A stretch of DNA of 56,615 nucleotides from Hellea sp. (GCA_014238285.1 JABABK010000002.1:1-56615), one strand, 5' to 3'; shown: positions 1 through 8,266, counted from the stretch's first letter. The notes: generated by a model not told the origin, from the letters alone. Numbers and translations: made by a program.

Positions 1-268
1 GGCCGAGCATGGACCACATGGCCATTTCAACCGCGCCTGTATCAGAGGCCGGTACAATGCCAATGCGATAATCAGCCGGAATTTCCAGCACTTCGCGGGT
101 TAGGTCTATAACTTCTTTAAGCTTTGCTTTGCCCAGAGCGGATCGGTGAGAGCGACCAAGCGCTGCGTCGCTTAAGGCATCCAGTGTCCAGCCAGGTCTT
201 TTTTTGGTAGGTCCCGCAGAAAAACGCGGATCGACCGGCTTCACAGCCGGTTTATTAGGTATAGTCAT
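1..268 (-). CDS. serC: Phosphoserine aminotransferase, 5' part (runs off window start)
   Basis: The reverse strand encodes the N-terminal 89 residues of SerC, the PLP enzyme that transaminates 3-phosphohydroxypyruvate in serine synthesis and also acts in vitamin B6 synthesis. The start gives [20 protein letters not shown], followed by KKRPGW, the LGRSHRS stretch and the [19 protein letters not shown] segment, all characteristic of the alphaproteobacterial SerC branch. A GGAG Shine-Dalgarno lies just upstream of the ATG at 268. The C-terminal part, including the PLP lysine, is outside the window. Codons 5-11 form a perfect inverted repeat with a GTGA loop, reported as a finding. Confidence 0.9.
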   Translation of the reverse strand, partial: MTIPNKPAVKPVDPRFSAGPTKKRPGWTLDALSDAALGRSHRSALGKAKLKEVIDLTREVLEIPADYRIGIVPASDTGAVEMAMWSMLG

Positions 269-447
269 TTTAGTCTCCGGTTACGGCGTTTTTGTACCGC
301 AATTAAAGTATGCTTGGTGGGAAGCACGGCCCACAGGCGCTATGCTTGGATTGGCCGGTTGAGTCAAGAGGAGAACCTGGATATGACGGGGATGTAATTT
401 GGGTGGCGATCATGAAGATAAATGGATGAATAGACGGACGCTAGCGA

Positions 448-747
448 ATGAATAATTCAATAAGGAACTTTTTCACAAGTGAGTGCCCAGAATGTGCATC
501 TAATAAAGTCATTAAGATGGCTATTTTTAAGAATGCGTACAGATGCAAGAATTGTGGTTCTAGTCTAAAGATCAAATTGTGCGCAGAAGCTAAAGTCGTA
601 TATTTTTTATCTGGAGTGGCTTTTGTTTCTTCTATAATTTTGGAATGGGTAACGGATACAATCGAATATTCTTATATTGGAGTTTTAATCCTGATCGCAT
701 CACAAGTGCTGGTTCATCTGAAAGGGTGGAAACCTTATTATGTTTAA
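448..747 (+). CDS. Small zinc-ribbon membrane protein, unknown function
   Basis: A 99-residue protein of unknown function. Residues 14-36 hold two cysteine pairs, CPEC and CKNC, spaced as in a zinc ribbon. Two hydrophobic segments follow (about residues 50-66 and 75-90). The gene is clearly more AT-rich than its neighbours and no good Shine-Dalgarno precedes it, which fits either horizontal acquisition or weak expression. The ordered Cys pairs and the membrane segments argue against a random reading frame. The zinc-ribbon plus transmembrane arrangement is seen in many uncharacterised bacterial proteins, and I cannot name a family. Confidence 0.5.
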   Translation: MNNSIRNFFTSECPECASNKVIKMAIFKNAYRCKNCGSSLKIKLCAEAKVVYFLSGVAFVSSIILEWVTDTIEYSYIGVLILIASQVLVHLKGWKPYYV

Positions 748-854
748 GTTTAATCATTCTTTCTATTACCGTTCCTGATGCCGTTAAAATGCCAATTGAC
801 CGCCGGTTCAATTTTTATAATCTGATCACATAGAAACTGTGCGTTGGAGGATTT

Positions 855-1697
855 ATGCGCCCAGAGAGCGTGATTGATGTGTCCCGTTATCCCGTCCATG
901 CAGTGGGGACAGATGAGTATCAAACGATAATGGCCCGTATTCATGCTGATCTTGATCGCGATGGTTGTTGTGTCCTCAAAAGTTTTATCACGCCGGACGG
1001 GGTGAAGCAGTTGGTAAAAGAGGGCGACGCCACGGCTCACCTTGGGTTTCATAATAGCTCGCTAACCAATCCTTATTTTGGCGATGATGATGAGAGCTTG
1101 TCTAAATCCGACCCAAGACGGCGATTCTCCCCGCGATCCAATGCTTTCATTCCAGGAGATGCTTTTGGCGAAGACAGCCTTTTGCGGGCGATTTATCAGT
1201 GGACGCCTTTTACGGCATTTGTCAAAGCCGCTTTGCGTGAAGAAAAGTTTTATCCTTATGCCGATCCTTTGGCGGATATCGTCATAAATATGGCGGATGA
1301 GGGGAATGGCTTTCCTTGGCATTTTGACACGAATAATTTCACCGTGACGCTCGCTATTCAAAACGCCGATGCCGGCGGAGAATTTGAGTATTGCCCGTGG
1401 ATACGCACCGCAGAAGATGAAAATTACAGCGAGGTAGTGAAGGTGCTAGACGGAGCCCATGACAAAATTACGACCCTGAAGCTCGCGCCCGGCGATCTGC
1501 AATTGTTCAAAGGTCGTTATTCCATGCACAGAGTTAAACCGCTTAAAGGGACAACGCCGCGATATGTTGGCATATTTTCTTATACAGAAATTCCTGATAT
1601 GGTCGGCCACCCTAGGCGCGTGAAGACTCTTTATGGCAAAGTTTTGCCCATTCATTATGAACTACAAGGCCTACGCGCCGACGCTCTACTTGATTGA
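855..1697 (+). CDS. Fe(II)/2-oxoglutarate oxygenase, BesD/HalD-like family (probable hydroxylase)
   Basis: A 280-residue non-heme iron oxygenase. The WHFDTNNF segment gives His156 and Asp158 as the first two iron ligands, His225 in SMHRVKP is the distal histidine, and Arg236 (TPRYVG) is placed to bind 2-oxoglutarate. The WHFDxNxFTVTLxIQ...GGxFEYCPxIR arrangement recalls the BesD/HalD free amino acid halogenase group. Halogenases of that group have Gly in place of the iron-binding Asp. Here the Asp is present, so hydroxylation is the better prediction. A strong GGAGG lies 8 bases before the ATG. The substrate is unknown; free lysine or another amino acid is a family-based guess. Confidence 0.75.
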   Translation: MRPESVIDVSRYPVHAVGTDEYQTIMARIHADLDRDGCCVLKSFITPDGVKQLVKEGDATAHLGFHNSSLTNPYFGDDDESLSKSDPRRRFSPRSNAFIPGDAFGEDSLLRAIYQWTPFTAFVKAALREEKFYPYADPLADIVINMADEGNGFPWHFDTNNFTVTLAIQNADAGGEFEYCPWIRTAEDENYSEVVKVLDGAHDKITTLKLAPGDLQLFKGRYSMHRVKPLKGTTPRYVGIFSYTEIPDMVGHPRRVKTLYGKVLPIHYELQGLRADALLD

Positions 1698-1801
1698 TCT
1701 GATATCACTTTATGTCGCGACAAGTTCCAATACGGTTAAGAAAATCTTAATGTCGGGCGCTAGACTGTTTTCGAATCGTTTTATTCTATGCAGTGAGCGT
1801 A

Positions 1802-3091
1802 ATGGTCTCGAATATTTATCATGAACAGGAATTGATGCGGCGAGACCATGCTGCGCGAATTTTGCTGCAATTCTTTGAAACGGCTGTGTTTTTCTTTGTA
1901 TTATTGTATTTTAGCGGCGCTGTGGCTGGTTTATTGTTTACTTCGACAGAGGATGTCGCCGCAGGGGATAGCTCTTTGGGTCGGATGCTTTGGTATCCAA
2001 TTTACGCTTTAGTTCTACTTTTATCGCTTAAGTCATTGCCGCAGATTTTTCGCGCCGCCACATTTACGCCTTTGATCATTCTTTGCGTGATGTGGTTTGG
2101 CATGTCCATGTTGTGGTCGATTGACCCAAGCGTTACTTTGCGCCGCTCAATAGCTCTATTGATGACTACGCTATGCGGGTTTGCGCTGGCGGCTCGATAT
2201 GACTGGAACGAAATGGTCCAACGTATTGCATTTGTTTTCCTAGTTCTGGCCGTCTTGTCGCTTTTAACTGCACTTCTTTGGCCAACAAAAGGCATAATGC
2301 ATGAAATCCACGAAGGCGCATGGCGCGGATTATGGGGCGAAAAGAACTATCTCGGTGGCATTATGACCAAGGGGTTAATCGCGTGTATGTGCGCCTTTGC
2401 TATGCGTCCTGATCGGTGGTGGCTTTGGTTGCCTGGCGGTCTGTTGTGCTTTCTACTCGTTATCATGTCGACATCGAAAACGGCTCTTATAATCTCGCTT
2501 GTTTCGATTGGACTGTTCGTGGCTATTCGCATTTTCAGACGCCGGCCTATACTGCGAATTCCTCTGTTATATTTTTCAGTTATGGCTTTTTCGCTATTTA
2601 CTATTTTGATGCTTATTTTTCCGGCAGAAATTCTTGGTCTTATTGGTAAGGACCCTACCTTCACTGGGCGGACGGATATTTGGGTTTTGCTCATCGAATC
2701 AATCCGAGAAAAAATTGTGTTGGGGTATGGATATGGTGCCTATTGGCTTAATGAACTCGGACCTTCATATACAGTTAGAACCAGTCTGGAGTGGGGGGTT
2801 CCGTCGGCTCATAATGGCTGGGTAGAAATTTGGTTGTCCGGCGGCGTTGTCATAGTCGCTTTGTTTGGCCTGCACTATTTGATTACTTTATTGCTATCCA
2901 TCAACCGCTTAAAGCATGGCGGTGTAGAGAGTTATTGGGCGATATTATCGACCCTGATGTTTTTGTTTTTCTCAATGTCTGAAAGCACGATTTTAGCGCG
3001 GAACGATTTGACTTGGGTTCTGTTCGTTGCGACCTCAGTCAAGTTATTTTCGTTTGAGCGGCCTTATTGGCGCAATGTCGCTGAGCACTGA
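1802..3091 (+). CDS. O-antigen ligase / polysaccharide polymerase family membrane protein
   Basis: About 429 residues with roughly ten hydrophobic segments and the WxxWGEKNYLGG and SAHNGWVEIWLSGG motifs typical of the Wzy/WaaL/ExoQ superfamily. These proteins polymerise or ligate lipid-linked glycans on the periplasmic face. The second motif lies in the large periplasmic loop, where the catalytic His and Arg of WaaL-type enzymes sit. The ATG at 1802 was preferred, but an in-frame GTG at 1793 is possible; neither has a strong Shine-Dalgarno. No other polysaccharide genes adjoin it, so its glycan is not indicated. Ligase and polymerase cannot be told apart from sequence alone. Confidence 0.75.
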   Translation: MVSNIYHEQELMRRDHAARILLQFFETAVFFFVLLYFSGAVAGLLFTSTEDVAAGDSSLGRMLWYPIYALVLLLSLKSLPQIFRAATFTPLIILCVMWFGMSMLWSIDPSVTLRRSIALLMTTLCGFALAARYDWNEMVQRIAFVFLVLAVLSLLTALLWPTKGIMHEIHEGAWRGLWGEKNYLGGIMTKGLIACMCAFAMRPDRWWLWLPGGLLCFLLVIMSTSKTALIISLVSIGLFVAIRIFRRRPILRIPLLYFSVMAFSLFTILMLIFPAEILGLIGKDPTFTGRTDIWVLLIESIREKIVLGYGYGAYWLNELGPSYTVRTSLEWGVPSAHNGWVEIWLSGGVVIVALFGLHYLITLLLSINRLKHGGVESYWAILSTLMFLFFSMSESTILARNDLTWVLFVATSVKLFSFERPYWRNVAEH

Positions 3092-3185
3092 CATCCGAAC
3101 TAGCTAGTCTTTGGTTTTAAAGATTTCGTATTCAAGTCATTCATAGATAAACCTTGCGTAAGAAAGTTTCCCTGCCTTAAAAAAG

Positions 3186-3211
3186 GACGATAGTTAACTG
3201 TTAAGGTCGTC
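3186..3211 (+). promoter_or_regulatory. Inverted repeat overlapping the ribosome-binding region of the epoxide hydrolase-like gene
   Basis: GACGA (3186-3190) pairs with TCGTC (3207-3211), and inside it TTAAC (3194-3198) pairs with GTTAA (3200-3204). The repeat ends three bases before the ATG at 3215 and contains the only AAGG in reach. It could be a protein operator or an RNA hairpin that masks the ribosome-binding site. Confidence 0.35.
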
Positions 3212-3214
3212 TTT

Positions 3215-4195
3215 ATGTCTCGTAGAAAACGTAACGCCTTCGGGTTTTTGGCCATAATCATTTTATTACTTGTTATGCTTTGGCATAGTGGAGGTCGCTC
3301 TAACTTTGATGAAGTTTCTCATGCTGAAACGCAGGTCGGTATAAAACTGGAATCAAAGTTTATTGATACTGGGGATGTCAAACTTCATGTTGTCTTTGCA
3401 GGGCCAAAAGATGGTGAGCCCGTTATCATGCTTCATGGCTTCCCAGAGTTTTGGTATATGTGGCGACATCATATAGCCGCGCTGGCCAAGGAAGGTTACC
3501 GCGTCGCTGCGCCTGATATGCGGGGTTATAATCGGTCAGACAAACCATCCAAGCGGGATGATTACCGATTTTCCGATTATGCAAGAGACATCACCGGGTT
3601 GATGGATGTGGAAGGTTGGGATCAGGCTAATATTATTAGTCATGATATCGGCGCAAGAGTCTCGTGGAGCCTGGTCTTTGATAGTTCCGAACGCGTAAAA
3701 CGGGCTGTAATTTTCAGTGTTGGGCATCCTATGGCTTTTGAAACGACGACCGAAAAATCGGATGTGAGTTGGTATCGAACGTTTTTTAATATGCCTTTAT
3801 TGCCCGAGTTTTTGTCACGGGCGGGCGGATTATCTCTGATTGCCAAGAATATGACAGAGAGTAGCCGCGAGGGGACATTTACCGACGAAGAACTTAATAT
3901 CTACAAAATGGCTTGGGACCGGGATCATGCTTTTGATAGCATGCTCGGAGCTTATCGTAACTTTGATGACAAAATTATGACTATGCCTGATGATGGACGG
4001 CCTGAAATGCCTGTTCTATTTATATATGGTCTCGACGATAAGTTTATTTCCAGAGATGTTGCTGAGCGTAGCAAAACTTATTTGGGTGCTGAGAACGTGA
4101 AAATACTACCAAATTTAAGTCACTGGATATTAGCTGAAGACCCGCAGATGACAGCTACAGAAATTCTCAACTTTTTGGAACAATCTCAGCCATGA
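3215..4195 (+). CDS. Alpha/beta hydrolase, epoxide hydrolase-like, membrane-anchored or exported
   Basis: A 326-residue alpha/beta hydrolase with an N-terminal hydrophobic segment (about residues 8-24) acting as anchor or signal. HGFPEFWYMW is the oxyanion-hole motif of epoxide hydrolases. The nucleophile is an Asp in SHDIGARVSW rather than Ser, which points to the epoxide hydrolase/dehalogenase branch. An Asp in YGLDDKF and a His in LSHWILAEDP complete the triad. It overlaps the next gene by 4 bases (ATGA), so the two are probably translationally coupled. An inverted repeat encloses its ribosome-binding region. The epoxide substrate is unknown. Confidence 0.8.
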   Translation: MSRRKRNAFGFLAIIILLLVMLWHSGGRSNFDEVSHAETQVGIKLESKFIDTGDVKLHVVFAGPKDGEPVIMLHGFPEFWYMWRHHIAALAKEGYRVAAPDMRGYNRSDKPSKRDDYRFSDYARDITGLMDVEGWDQANIISHDIGARVSWSLVFDSSERVKRAVIFSVGHPMAFETTTEKSDVSWYRTFFNMPLLPEFLSRAGGLSLIAKNMTESSREGTFTDEELNIYKMAWDRDHAFDSMLGAYRNFDDKIMTMPDDGRPEMPVLFIYGLDDKFISRDVAERSKTYLGAENVKILPNLSHWILAEDPQMTATEILNFLEQSQP

Positions 4196-4635
4196 ATGTA
4201 AAACAGAAACTAGCCTTTTTGTGCTATCTTTTGAACGCGTTAGCTTGCTTCCTTCTTGGGCTTGCTTTTGTTTTTGGGACAGAGTTTTTCCCGTTTCATT
4301 CTGATGTCATTCAAACGTCTTGGAGTGACGTGGACGCCTCGGCTCAAACTTTATATTTAGGCATGATGCGCACAGAAGGCGCTGGTTTTCTGGCGACGGG
4401 CTTGGCTTTATTGATATTATTGTTGATACCATTTAGGCGGGGTGAAACATGGTCATATTGGGCAATGAGCGCAATCGGAATTGCCGAGTGGTTCCCGAGC
4501 TTTTTAGCCAATCTACATGTTGCCAACACGACGCATGCATCGCCTCCATGGCAGGGTGTTTTACTGGCGATCTTTTTACTCATTATTGGATTGTTTGCAT
4601 CAGTGCTGGGATCACGCGCGTCTTCTAAGGGCTGA
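4192..4635 (+). CDS. Small integral membrane protein, unknown function
   Basis: A 147-residue protein with four predicted membrane segments (about residues 6-28, 58-80, 86-106, 118-140). A glycine-rich third segment follows the MMRTEGAGFLATGLALL stretch. Its ATG overlaps the stop codon of the upstream epoxide-hydrolase-like gene by 4 bases, so the two form a cotranslated unit and may work together at the membrane. No catalytic motif is visible. It has the general look of small four-helix DoxX-like or DUF-type membrane proteins, but I do not recognise a specific family. Confidence 0.65.
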   Translation: MNVKQKLAFLCYLLNALACFLLGLAFVFGTEFFPFHSDVIQTSWSDVDASAQTLYLGMMRTEGAGFLATGLALLILLLIPFRRGETWSYWAMSAIGIAEWFPSFLANLHVANTTHASPPWQGVLLAIFLLIIGLFASVLGSRASSKG

Positions 4636-4710
4636 TGTTTTAAGACAGCAAAAAATTAAGGCTTTTTCCCTATGTTGTCGGCCAAACAATGGTGGAATTA
4701 GAGACCTGTC

Positions 4711-5754
4711 ATGGGTAAATTTTTATATTATGGGCTATTAGGTTCGGTTGCTGCGATTGGTATCATTGCAACGGCAATGCTAGTTCAGCCGTCATCTGGC
4801 GCTAAGGCTCGGGTGCCAGGCCTGAGCTCACATATGGCATCGCCGCCTATTCGCCGCTGTATGAATATGGGCAATGCACTTGAAGCCGATAAAGAAGGTG
4901 ATTGGGGTTACACGGTTCGCTCTCAAGATTTTAAACATTTGAAACGCGCTGGTTTTGATACGGTTCGTGTGCCGATTAAATTCTCTGCCCATACAGGAGC
5001 CTTAGCGCCCTATAAGATTTCGCCTGCATTTCTGAAACGCATCGATGAAATTGTTGATTGGGCCATTCTTGAAGGCCTGCAGGTCATTATCGATGTCCAT
5101 CACTATGAAGACTTGATGGAAAACCCAGATTTCCATGAGCCGCGCTTGGACGCTATTTGGGAGCAGCTATCCTATCATTACGCAACCGCGCCTCAGAACC
5201 TCATTTTCGAGATCATCAATGAGCCTAATGGCGGCATGACGGTTGAACGGACAGATCAATTAAATAAACGCCTTATAAATGTGATCCGGCAATATAACAA
5301 AGATCGCTGGGTTATTGTTGGGTCAGCTGGATGGGGAAATTTAGATTCGCTCACAAAAAGTAGCCCGCCCCGAGATCCCAAAATCATAACAACTTTTCAC
5401 TATTATGATCCATTTGAGTTCACCCATCAGGGTGCGCCTTGGGCTTATGAGCAACATCCTGTTGGACGAAGATGGACCGGCCAAGGTGAAGAAAAAACGG
5501 TATTGGCTAAAGATATGGCGGAGGCTGCACGCTGGCGTGATACAACCGGTATGCCGATGCTATTAGGCGAATTTGGAGCGTTTGAAAAAGGCGACATGCA
5601 AAGCCGGGCGCGTTGGAGCGAAGCTGTCAGGCTCGAAGCTGAGAAACACGGCATAGGGTGGTGTTACTGGGAGTGGGGCGCTGGGTTCGCTGTTTATAAT
5701 TTATCACAGGAATCCTGGTACCCTGAAATGCGCCGCGCATTGGTTGGCCGTTAG
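4711..5754 (+). CDS. Glycoside hydrolase family 5 (cellulase-like), secreted
   Basis: A 347-residue GH5-type endoglycosidase. An N-terminal hydrophobic segment (about residues 7-24) serves as signal or anchor. The TIM-barrel landmarks come in order: FDTVRVPIKF on strand 2, VIIDVHHY, FEIINEPNG carrying the acid/base Glu, TFHYYDPFEFTHQG, LLGEFGAF carrying the nucleophile Glu, and GWCYWEWG near the end. GH5 enzymes cut beta-1,4 glycans such as cellulose or mannan by a retaining mechanism. The glycan cannot be told from this sequence. It stands alone, downstream of the hydrolase pair. Confidence 0.85.
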   Translation: MGKFLYYGLLGSVAAIGIIATAMLVQPSSGAKARVPGLSSHMASPPIRRCMNMGNALEADKEGDWGYTVRSQDFKHLKRAGFDTVRVPIKFSAHTGALAPYKISPAFLKRIDEIVDWAILEGLQVIIDVHHYEDLMENPDFHEPRLDAIWEQLSYHYATAPQNLIFEIINEPNGGMTVERTDQLNKRLINVIRQYNKDRWVIVGSAGWGNLDSLTKSSPPRDPKIITTFHYYDPFEFTHQGAPWAYEQHPVGRRWTGQGEEKTVLAKDMAEAARWRDTTGMPMLLGEFGAFEKGDMQSRARWSEAVRLEAEKHGIGWCYWEWGAGFAVYNLSQESWYPEMRRALVGR

Positions 5755-5842
5755 GCTACGCGTTTAAGTTTTCTCTCGTAAATCCTCTCTTGCGGCTGTG
5801 ATGCGCCCCTGATAAAGCAGCGCAAACTTAGGAGCAGTATTC

Positions 5843-6406
5843 ATGAAAATGAATGGTAACGAGATTAAACCCGGCAATATCATCAAGCATCAAGATGGCT
5901 TGTGGGTAGCTGTCAAATGTCATGCCGTAAAACCGGGTAAAGGCGGCGCCTTTAATCAGGTCGAACTGAAAAACCTGATTGATGGCCGCAAGCTCAATGA
6001 ACGCTTTCGCTCGGCTGAAACGGTTGAACGTATTCGGCTGGATCAAAAAAACCATACCTATCTTTATAAAGATGGCGATATGTTGGTTTTCATGAATGCT
6101 GAAAACTATGAACAAATAAATCTTGAAGCTGATTTTGTTGGTGATCGAGCGGTTTATCTAACGGACAGTATGTCCGTTGAACTTGAATTTTACGAGGATA
6201 AACCCATTAGTGTTGCCTTGCCAGAGCAAGTCATACTCTCTGTCAAAGAGACTGAGCCAGTCGTTAAGGGCCAGACAGCGGCAAACTCTTATAAGCCAGC
6301 TATTTTGGAAAATGGTGTTCGCACCGCCGTGCCGCCATTTATCAATGTGGATGAACGCTTAATTATCAATACCGAAGACGGTTCATACGTGAAGCGAGCA
6401 GAATAA
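5843..6406 (+). CDS. efp: Translation elongation factor P
   Basis: A 187-residue EF-P, the tRNA-shaped factor that relieves ribosome stalling on polyproline. The N-terminal KOW-like domain carries the modification loop KPGKGGAF with Lys33 at the tip, so the lysine-modified class is expected (beta-lysylation or another modification). The two OB domains follow, ending with the [14 protein letters not shown] signature. No epmA or epmB is in the window. The stop codon shares one base with the start of the inositol monophosphatase gene (TAATG), so the pair is translationally coupled. A GGAG-like Shine-Dalgarno lies before 5843. Confidence 0.95.
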   Translation: MKMNGNEIKPGNIIKHQDGLWVAVKCHAVKPGKGGAFNQVELKNLIDGRKLNERFRSAETVERIRLDQKNHTYLYKDGDMLVFMNAENYEQINLEADFVGDRAVYLTDSMSVELEFYEDKPISVALPEQVILSVKETEPVVKGQTAANSYKPAILENGVRTAVPPFINVDERLIINTEDGSYVKRAE

Positions 6407-7227
6407 TGCATACTCAAACGGCCATCATGCAGTTGATGCAAGCGGCTGCCCGGAAAGCCTCGCGCAAAATGCTGCGTGATTTTAATGAAGTCGAAAACTT
6501 GCAAATATCTCGAAAGGGCCCAGCGGACTTTGTTTCCAAAGTTGACAAAATGGCCGAAGAGACGATTTTTGAAATTCTAAGAGAAGCTCGGCCTGGCTAT
6601 GGTTTTTTGATGGAAGAAAGCGGTGTTCGTGAAGGTACGGATAAAACCCACCGTTTTATTGTTGATCCACTCGACGGAACCACAAATTATTTACATGGTA
6701 TTCCGCATTTTGCGATTTCAATCGCGCTTGAGCGTAACCTTGAAGGCACGCCAGAGCTTGTGGCTGGAGTGGTTTATAATCCGATCTCCGACGAAATGTT
6801 TTTCGCAGAACTTGGCAAAGGGGCTTATCTTAATGATGGCCGTCTTGGCGGCGCTGACCGTCGTCTGCGCCCGGCGCGGCGAGATTCCTTTGATAGTTCT
6901 GTTTTCGCCACGGGTATTCCGTTTTTGGGAAGGCCAGGGCATGCACGCCTTTTAAAAGAACTACACAAAGTGATGGGGGCGAGTGCTGGTGTTCGGCGTT
7001 TCGGGGCCGCGGCTCTGGATATCGCTTGGACAGCTGCTGGTCGTTATGATGGGTTTTGGGAACGTGGTCTTGCGACTTGGGACATAGCAGCGGGCGTTTT
7101 GATTGCGCGCGAATCCGGTCTTATCGTCGAGAGCCTATCTGAAGGCGATGTCATGGAGACAGGTGATATCATTTGTACGAATGAAGCCTTGATGCCGCGC
7201 CTTAAAGAATGTGTTGATTTCGAATAA
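6406..7227 (+). CDS. suhB: Inositol monophosphatase family protein (SuhB-like)
   Basis: A 273-residue member of the metal-dependent inositol phosphatase family. The Mg2+ motif DPLDGTTNYLHG and the second motif WDIAAG are both intact, and a Glu in MEESG supplies a further metal ligand. Members hydrolyse inositol-1-phosphate or related sugar phosphates, and SuhB also affects rRNA transcription in enterobacteria. It starts on the last base of the efp stop codon, a coupling often seen in alphaproteobacteria. A shared terminator hairpin follows at 7228-7268. The real substrate is not determined by sequence. Confidence 0.88.
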   Translation: MHTQTAIMQLMQAAARKASRKMLRDFNEVENLQISRKGPADFVSKVDKMAEETIFEILREARPGYGFLMEESGVREGTDKTHRFIVDPLDGTTNYLHGIPHFAISIALERNLEGTPELVAGVVYNPISDEMFFAELGKGAYLNDGRLGGADRRLRPARRDSFDSSVFATGIPFLGRPGHARLLKELHKVMGASAGVRRFGAAALDIAWTAAGRYDGFWERGLATWDIAAGVLIARESGLIVESLSEGDVMETGDIICTNEALMPRLKECVDFE

Positions 7228-7268
7228 CAAAAAACCCGGCCTAAACTTAACAGAATAGCCGGGTTTTC
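7228..7268. terminator. Bidirectional terminator between suhB and the DUF2853 gene
   Basis: AACCCGGC (7233-7240) pairs with GCCGGGTT (7258-7265). The stem is flanked by A-rich sequence on the left and T-rich sequence on the right, so it can stop transcription from both of the converging genes. Confidence 0.75.
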
Positions 7269-7285
7269 TAAAATATTGAGACTTA

Positions 7286-7627
7286 CTAGTTGTAGACAGA
7301 CTCTTTATTGAAATGCTTTGCGAGTAGATAGTAAACAACAGCGCGGTATTTATTGCGCTCTGATTGACCATACTGATCCATAACTTTTGCGATACCTGCA
7401 TCAAGGGCTGGTCCGTCTGACAAGCCTAGCTTTTTGATGAGGAAGTTATTTTTCACTGTCGCGAGTTCTGAAGCATCCGTGCCGGAAACGGTTGATGAGT
7501 CGCGGTTATAAATAGATGGGCCGCAACCGATTGTGACTTTGCGAAGAAAATCCATGTCTGGCGTAACACCAATTTTGTTTTTCAAATCATCGGCATATTT
7601 TACGATTAGATCATCACGTTTACTCAT
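7286..7627 (-). CDS. DUF2853 family protein
   Basis: A 113-residue cytosolic protein that closely fits the DUF2853 family: MSKRDDLIVKYADDLK at the start, the invariant KVTIGCGPSIYN stretch, NFLIKKLG, and the YGQSERNKYRAVVYYLL motif near the end. The family is widespread in proteobacteria and has no known reaction. Its length matches family members. It is transcribed away from rpmE, and the 350-base region between them holds a Fur-like palindrome and a long intergenic repeat. It ends at the shared terminator with suhB. Confidence 0.85.
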   Translation of the reverse strand: MSKRDDLIVKYADDLKNKIGVTPDMDFLRKVTIGCGPSIYNRDSSTVSGTDASELATVKNNFLIKKLGLSDGPALDAGIAKVMDQYGQSERNKYRAVVYYLLAKHFNKESVYN

Positions 7628-7805
7628 AGTATTGCTCCGTAGTTCAGCTGTAGAATTAGATTCTGGTTACATGCAAAGACTTTAGGCCAGATGCGGGTCG
7701 TAGTAACATGCATTACCGGACTCCCCTCCTTGCGCATCGACTTGCACAAACACTCTATCGCGGATTGTAGTTAAACGCCAGATGAATGTAATGAAATCCT
7801 AGTAA

Positions 7806-7820
7806 TAATGATTGTCATTA
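7806..7820. promoter_or_regulatory. Possible metalloregulator operator (Fur-like palindrome)
   Basis: TAATGATTGTCATTA is a 6-3-6 perfect inverted repeat that resembles Fur-type operator halves. It lies about 180 bases upstream of both the DUF2853 gene and rpmE. No iron gene adjoins, so the regulator is not established. Confidence 0.3.
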
Positions 7821-7834
7821 AAATTTGAGACCTC

Positions 7835-7879
7835 AGAGCAAGATGTTTAAAGTGGTTCTAACTTTAAACATCTTGCTCT
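7835..7879. repeat. Intergenic palindrome, 19-bp arms and 7-base loop
   Basis: The left arm AGAGCAAGATGTTTAAAGT (7835-7853) is perfectly complementary to 7861-7879, around the loop GGTTCTA. No T tract follows, so it is unlikely to be a terminator. The AGAGC...GGTT...GCTCT design matches palindromic elements I recall scattered through rhizobial and other alphaproteobacterial intergenic regions. A second, imperfect copy is at 31337-31364. Confidence 0.7.
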
Positions 7880-7986
7880 ACCGAACTTGACCCAATGAAA
7901 TTCCATGTTATAGAGCGCGCCTATATGAGCGGGTGACCTTTTAATGTAACCCCGTGGCAGAAGACCCTAGCGGGCAGGAGAAAATG

Positions 7987-8205
7987 ATGAAAAAAGATAT
8001 TCATCCAGATTATCATACGATCACCGTGCAAATGGTGGATGGTAGTGAATACCAAACGCGTTCGACCTATGGTAAAGAGGGCGATCGTCTCGTTCTTGAT
8101 ATCGATAGCAAGACTCACCCAGCGTGGACGGGCGGCGACAAGCTTATGCTCGATCGTGGCGGTCGTGTTTCTCGCTTCAAAGACAAGTTTAAGGGTTTCG
8201 TATAA
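7987..8205 (+). CDS. rpmE: 50S ribosomal protein L31, cysteine-less form
   Basis: A 72-residue L31 starting [10 protein letters not shown] and ending [15 protein letters not shown]. The zinc-binding cysteines of the C+ form are absent (VQMVDG and DSKTHP replace the CxC and CxxC positions), so this is the zinc-independent C- type, common in alphaproteobacteria. L31 sits at the intersubunit bridge near the central protuberance. Of the tandem ATGs at 7984 and 7987, the second is spaced better from AGGAG and matches the family start. A strong terminator follows at 8231. Confidence 0.95.
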   Translation: MKKDIHPDYHTITVQMVDGSEYQTRSTYGKEGDRLVLDIDSKTHPAWTGGDKLMLDRGGRVSRFKDKFKGFV

Positions 8206-8230
8206 AACCCGTTTTCATGTGATAATTAAG

Positions 8231-8252
8231 AGCCCCGTTCGGGGCTTTTTTT
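8231..8252 (+). terminator. rpmE rho-independent terminator
   Basis: AGCCCC (8231-8236) pairs with GGGGCT (8241-8246) around a GTTC tetraloop and is followed by a run of seven T. Confidence 0.9.
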
Positions 8253-8266
8253 ATGCGCGCTTGTTT

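Larger units (their letters stand above)
7628..7986. other. Divergent intergenic region between DUF2853 and rpmE
   Basis: This 359-base stretch has no convincing gene. It contains a 15-base palindrome at 7806-7820, a perfect 19-base-pair inverted repeat at 7835-7879 and the rpmE ribosome-binding site (AGGAG at 7976-7980). Both divergent promoters must lie here, but I could not place them with confidence. Confidence 0.6.

Noticed and set aside
855-1697. Annotation as an amino acid halogenase
   Set aside because: The iron-ligand Asp158 is present; halogenases of this family have Gly at that place.
7806-7820. Zur control of rpmE via the upstream palindrome
   Set aside because: The palindrome does not resemble the Zur box known to me, and the cysteine-less L31 seems to be the ordinary copy in this group.
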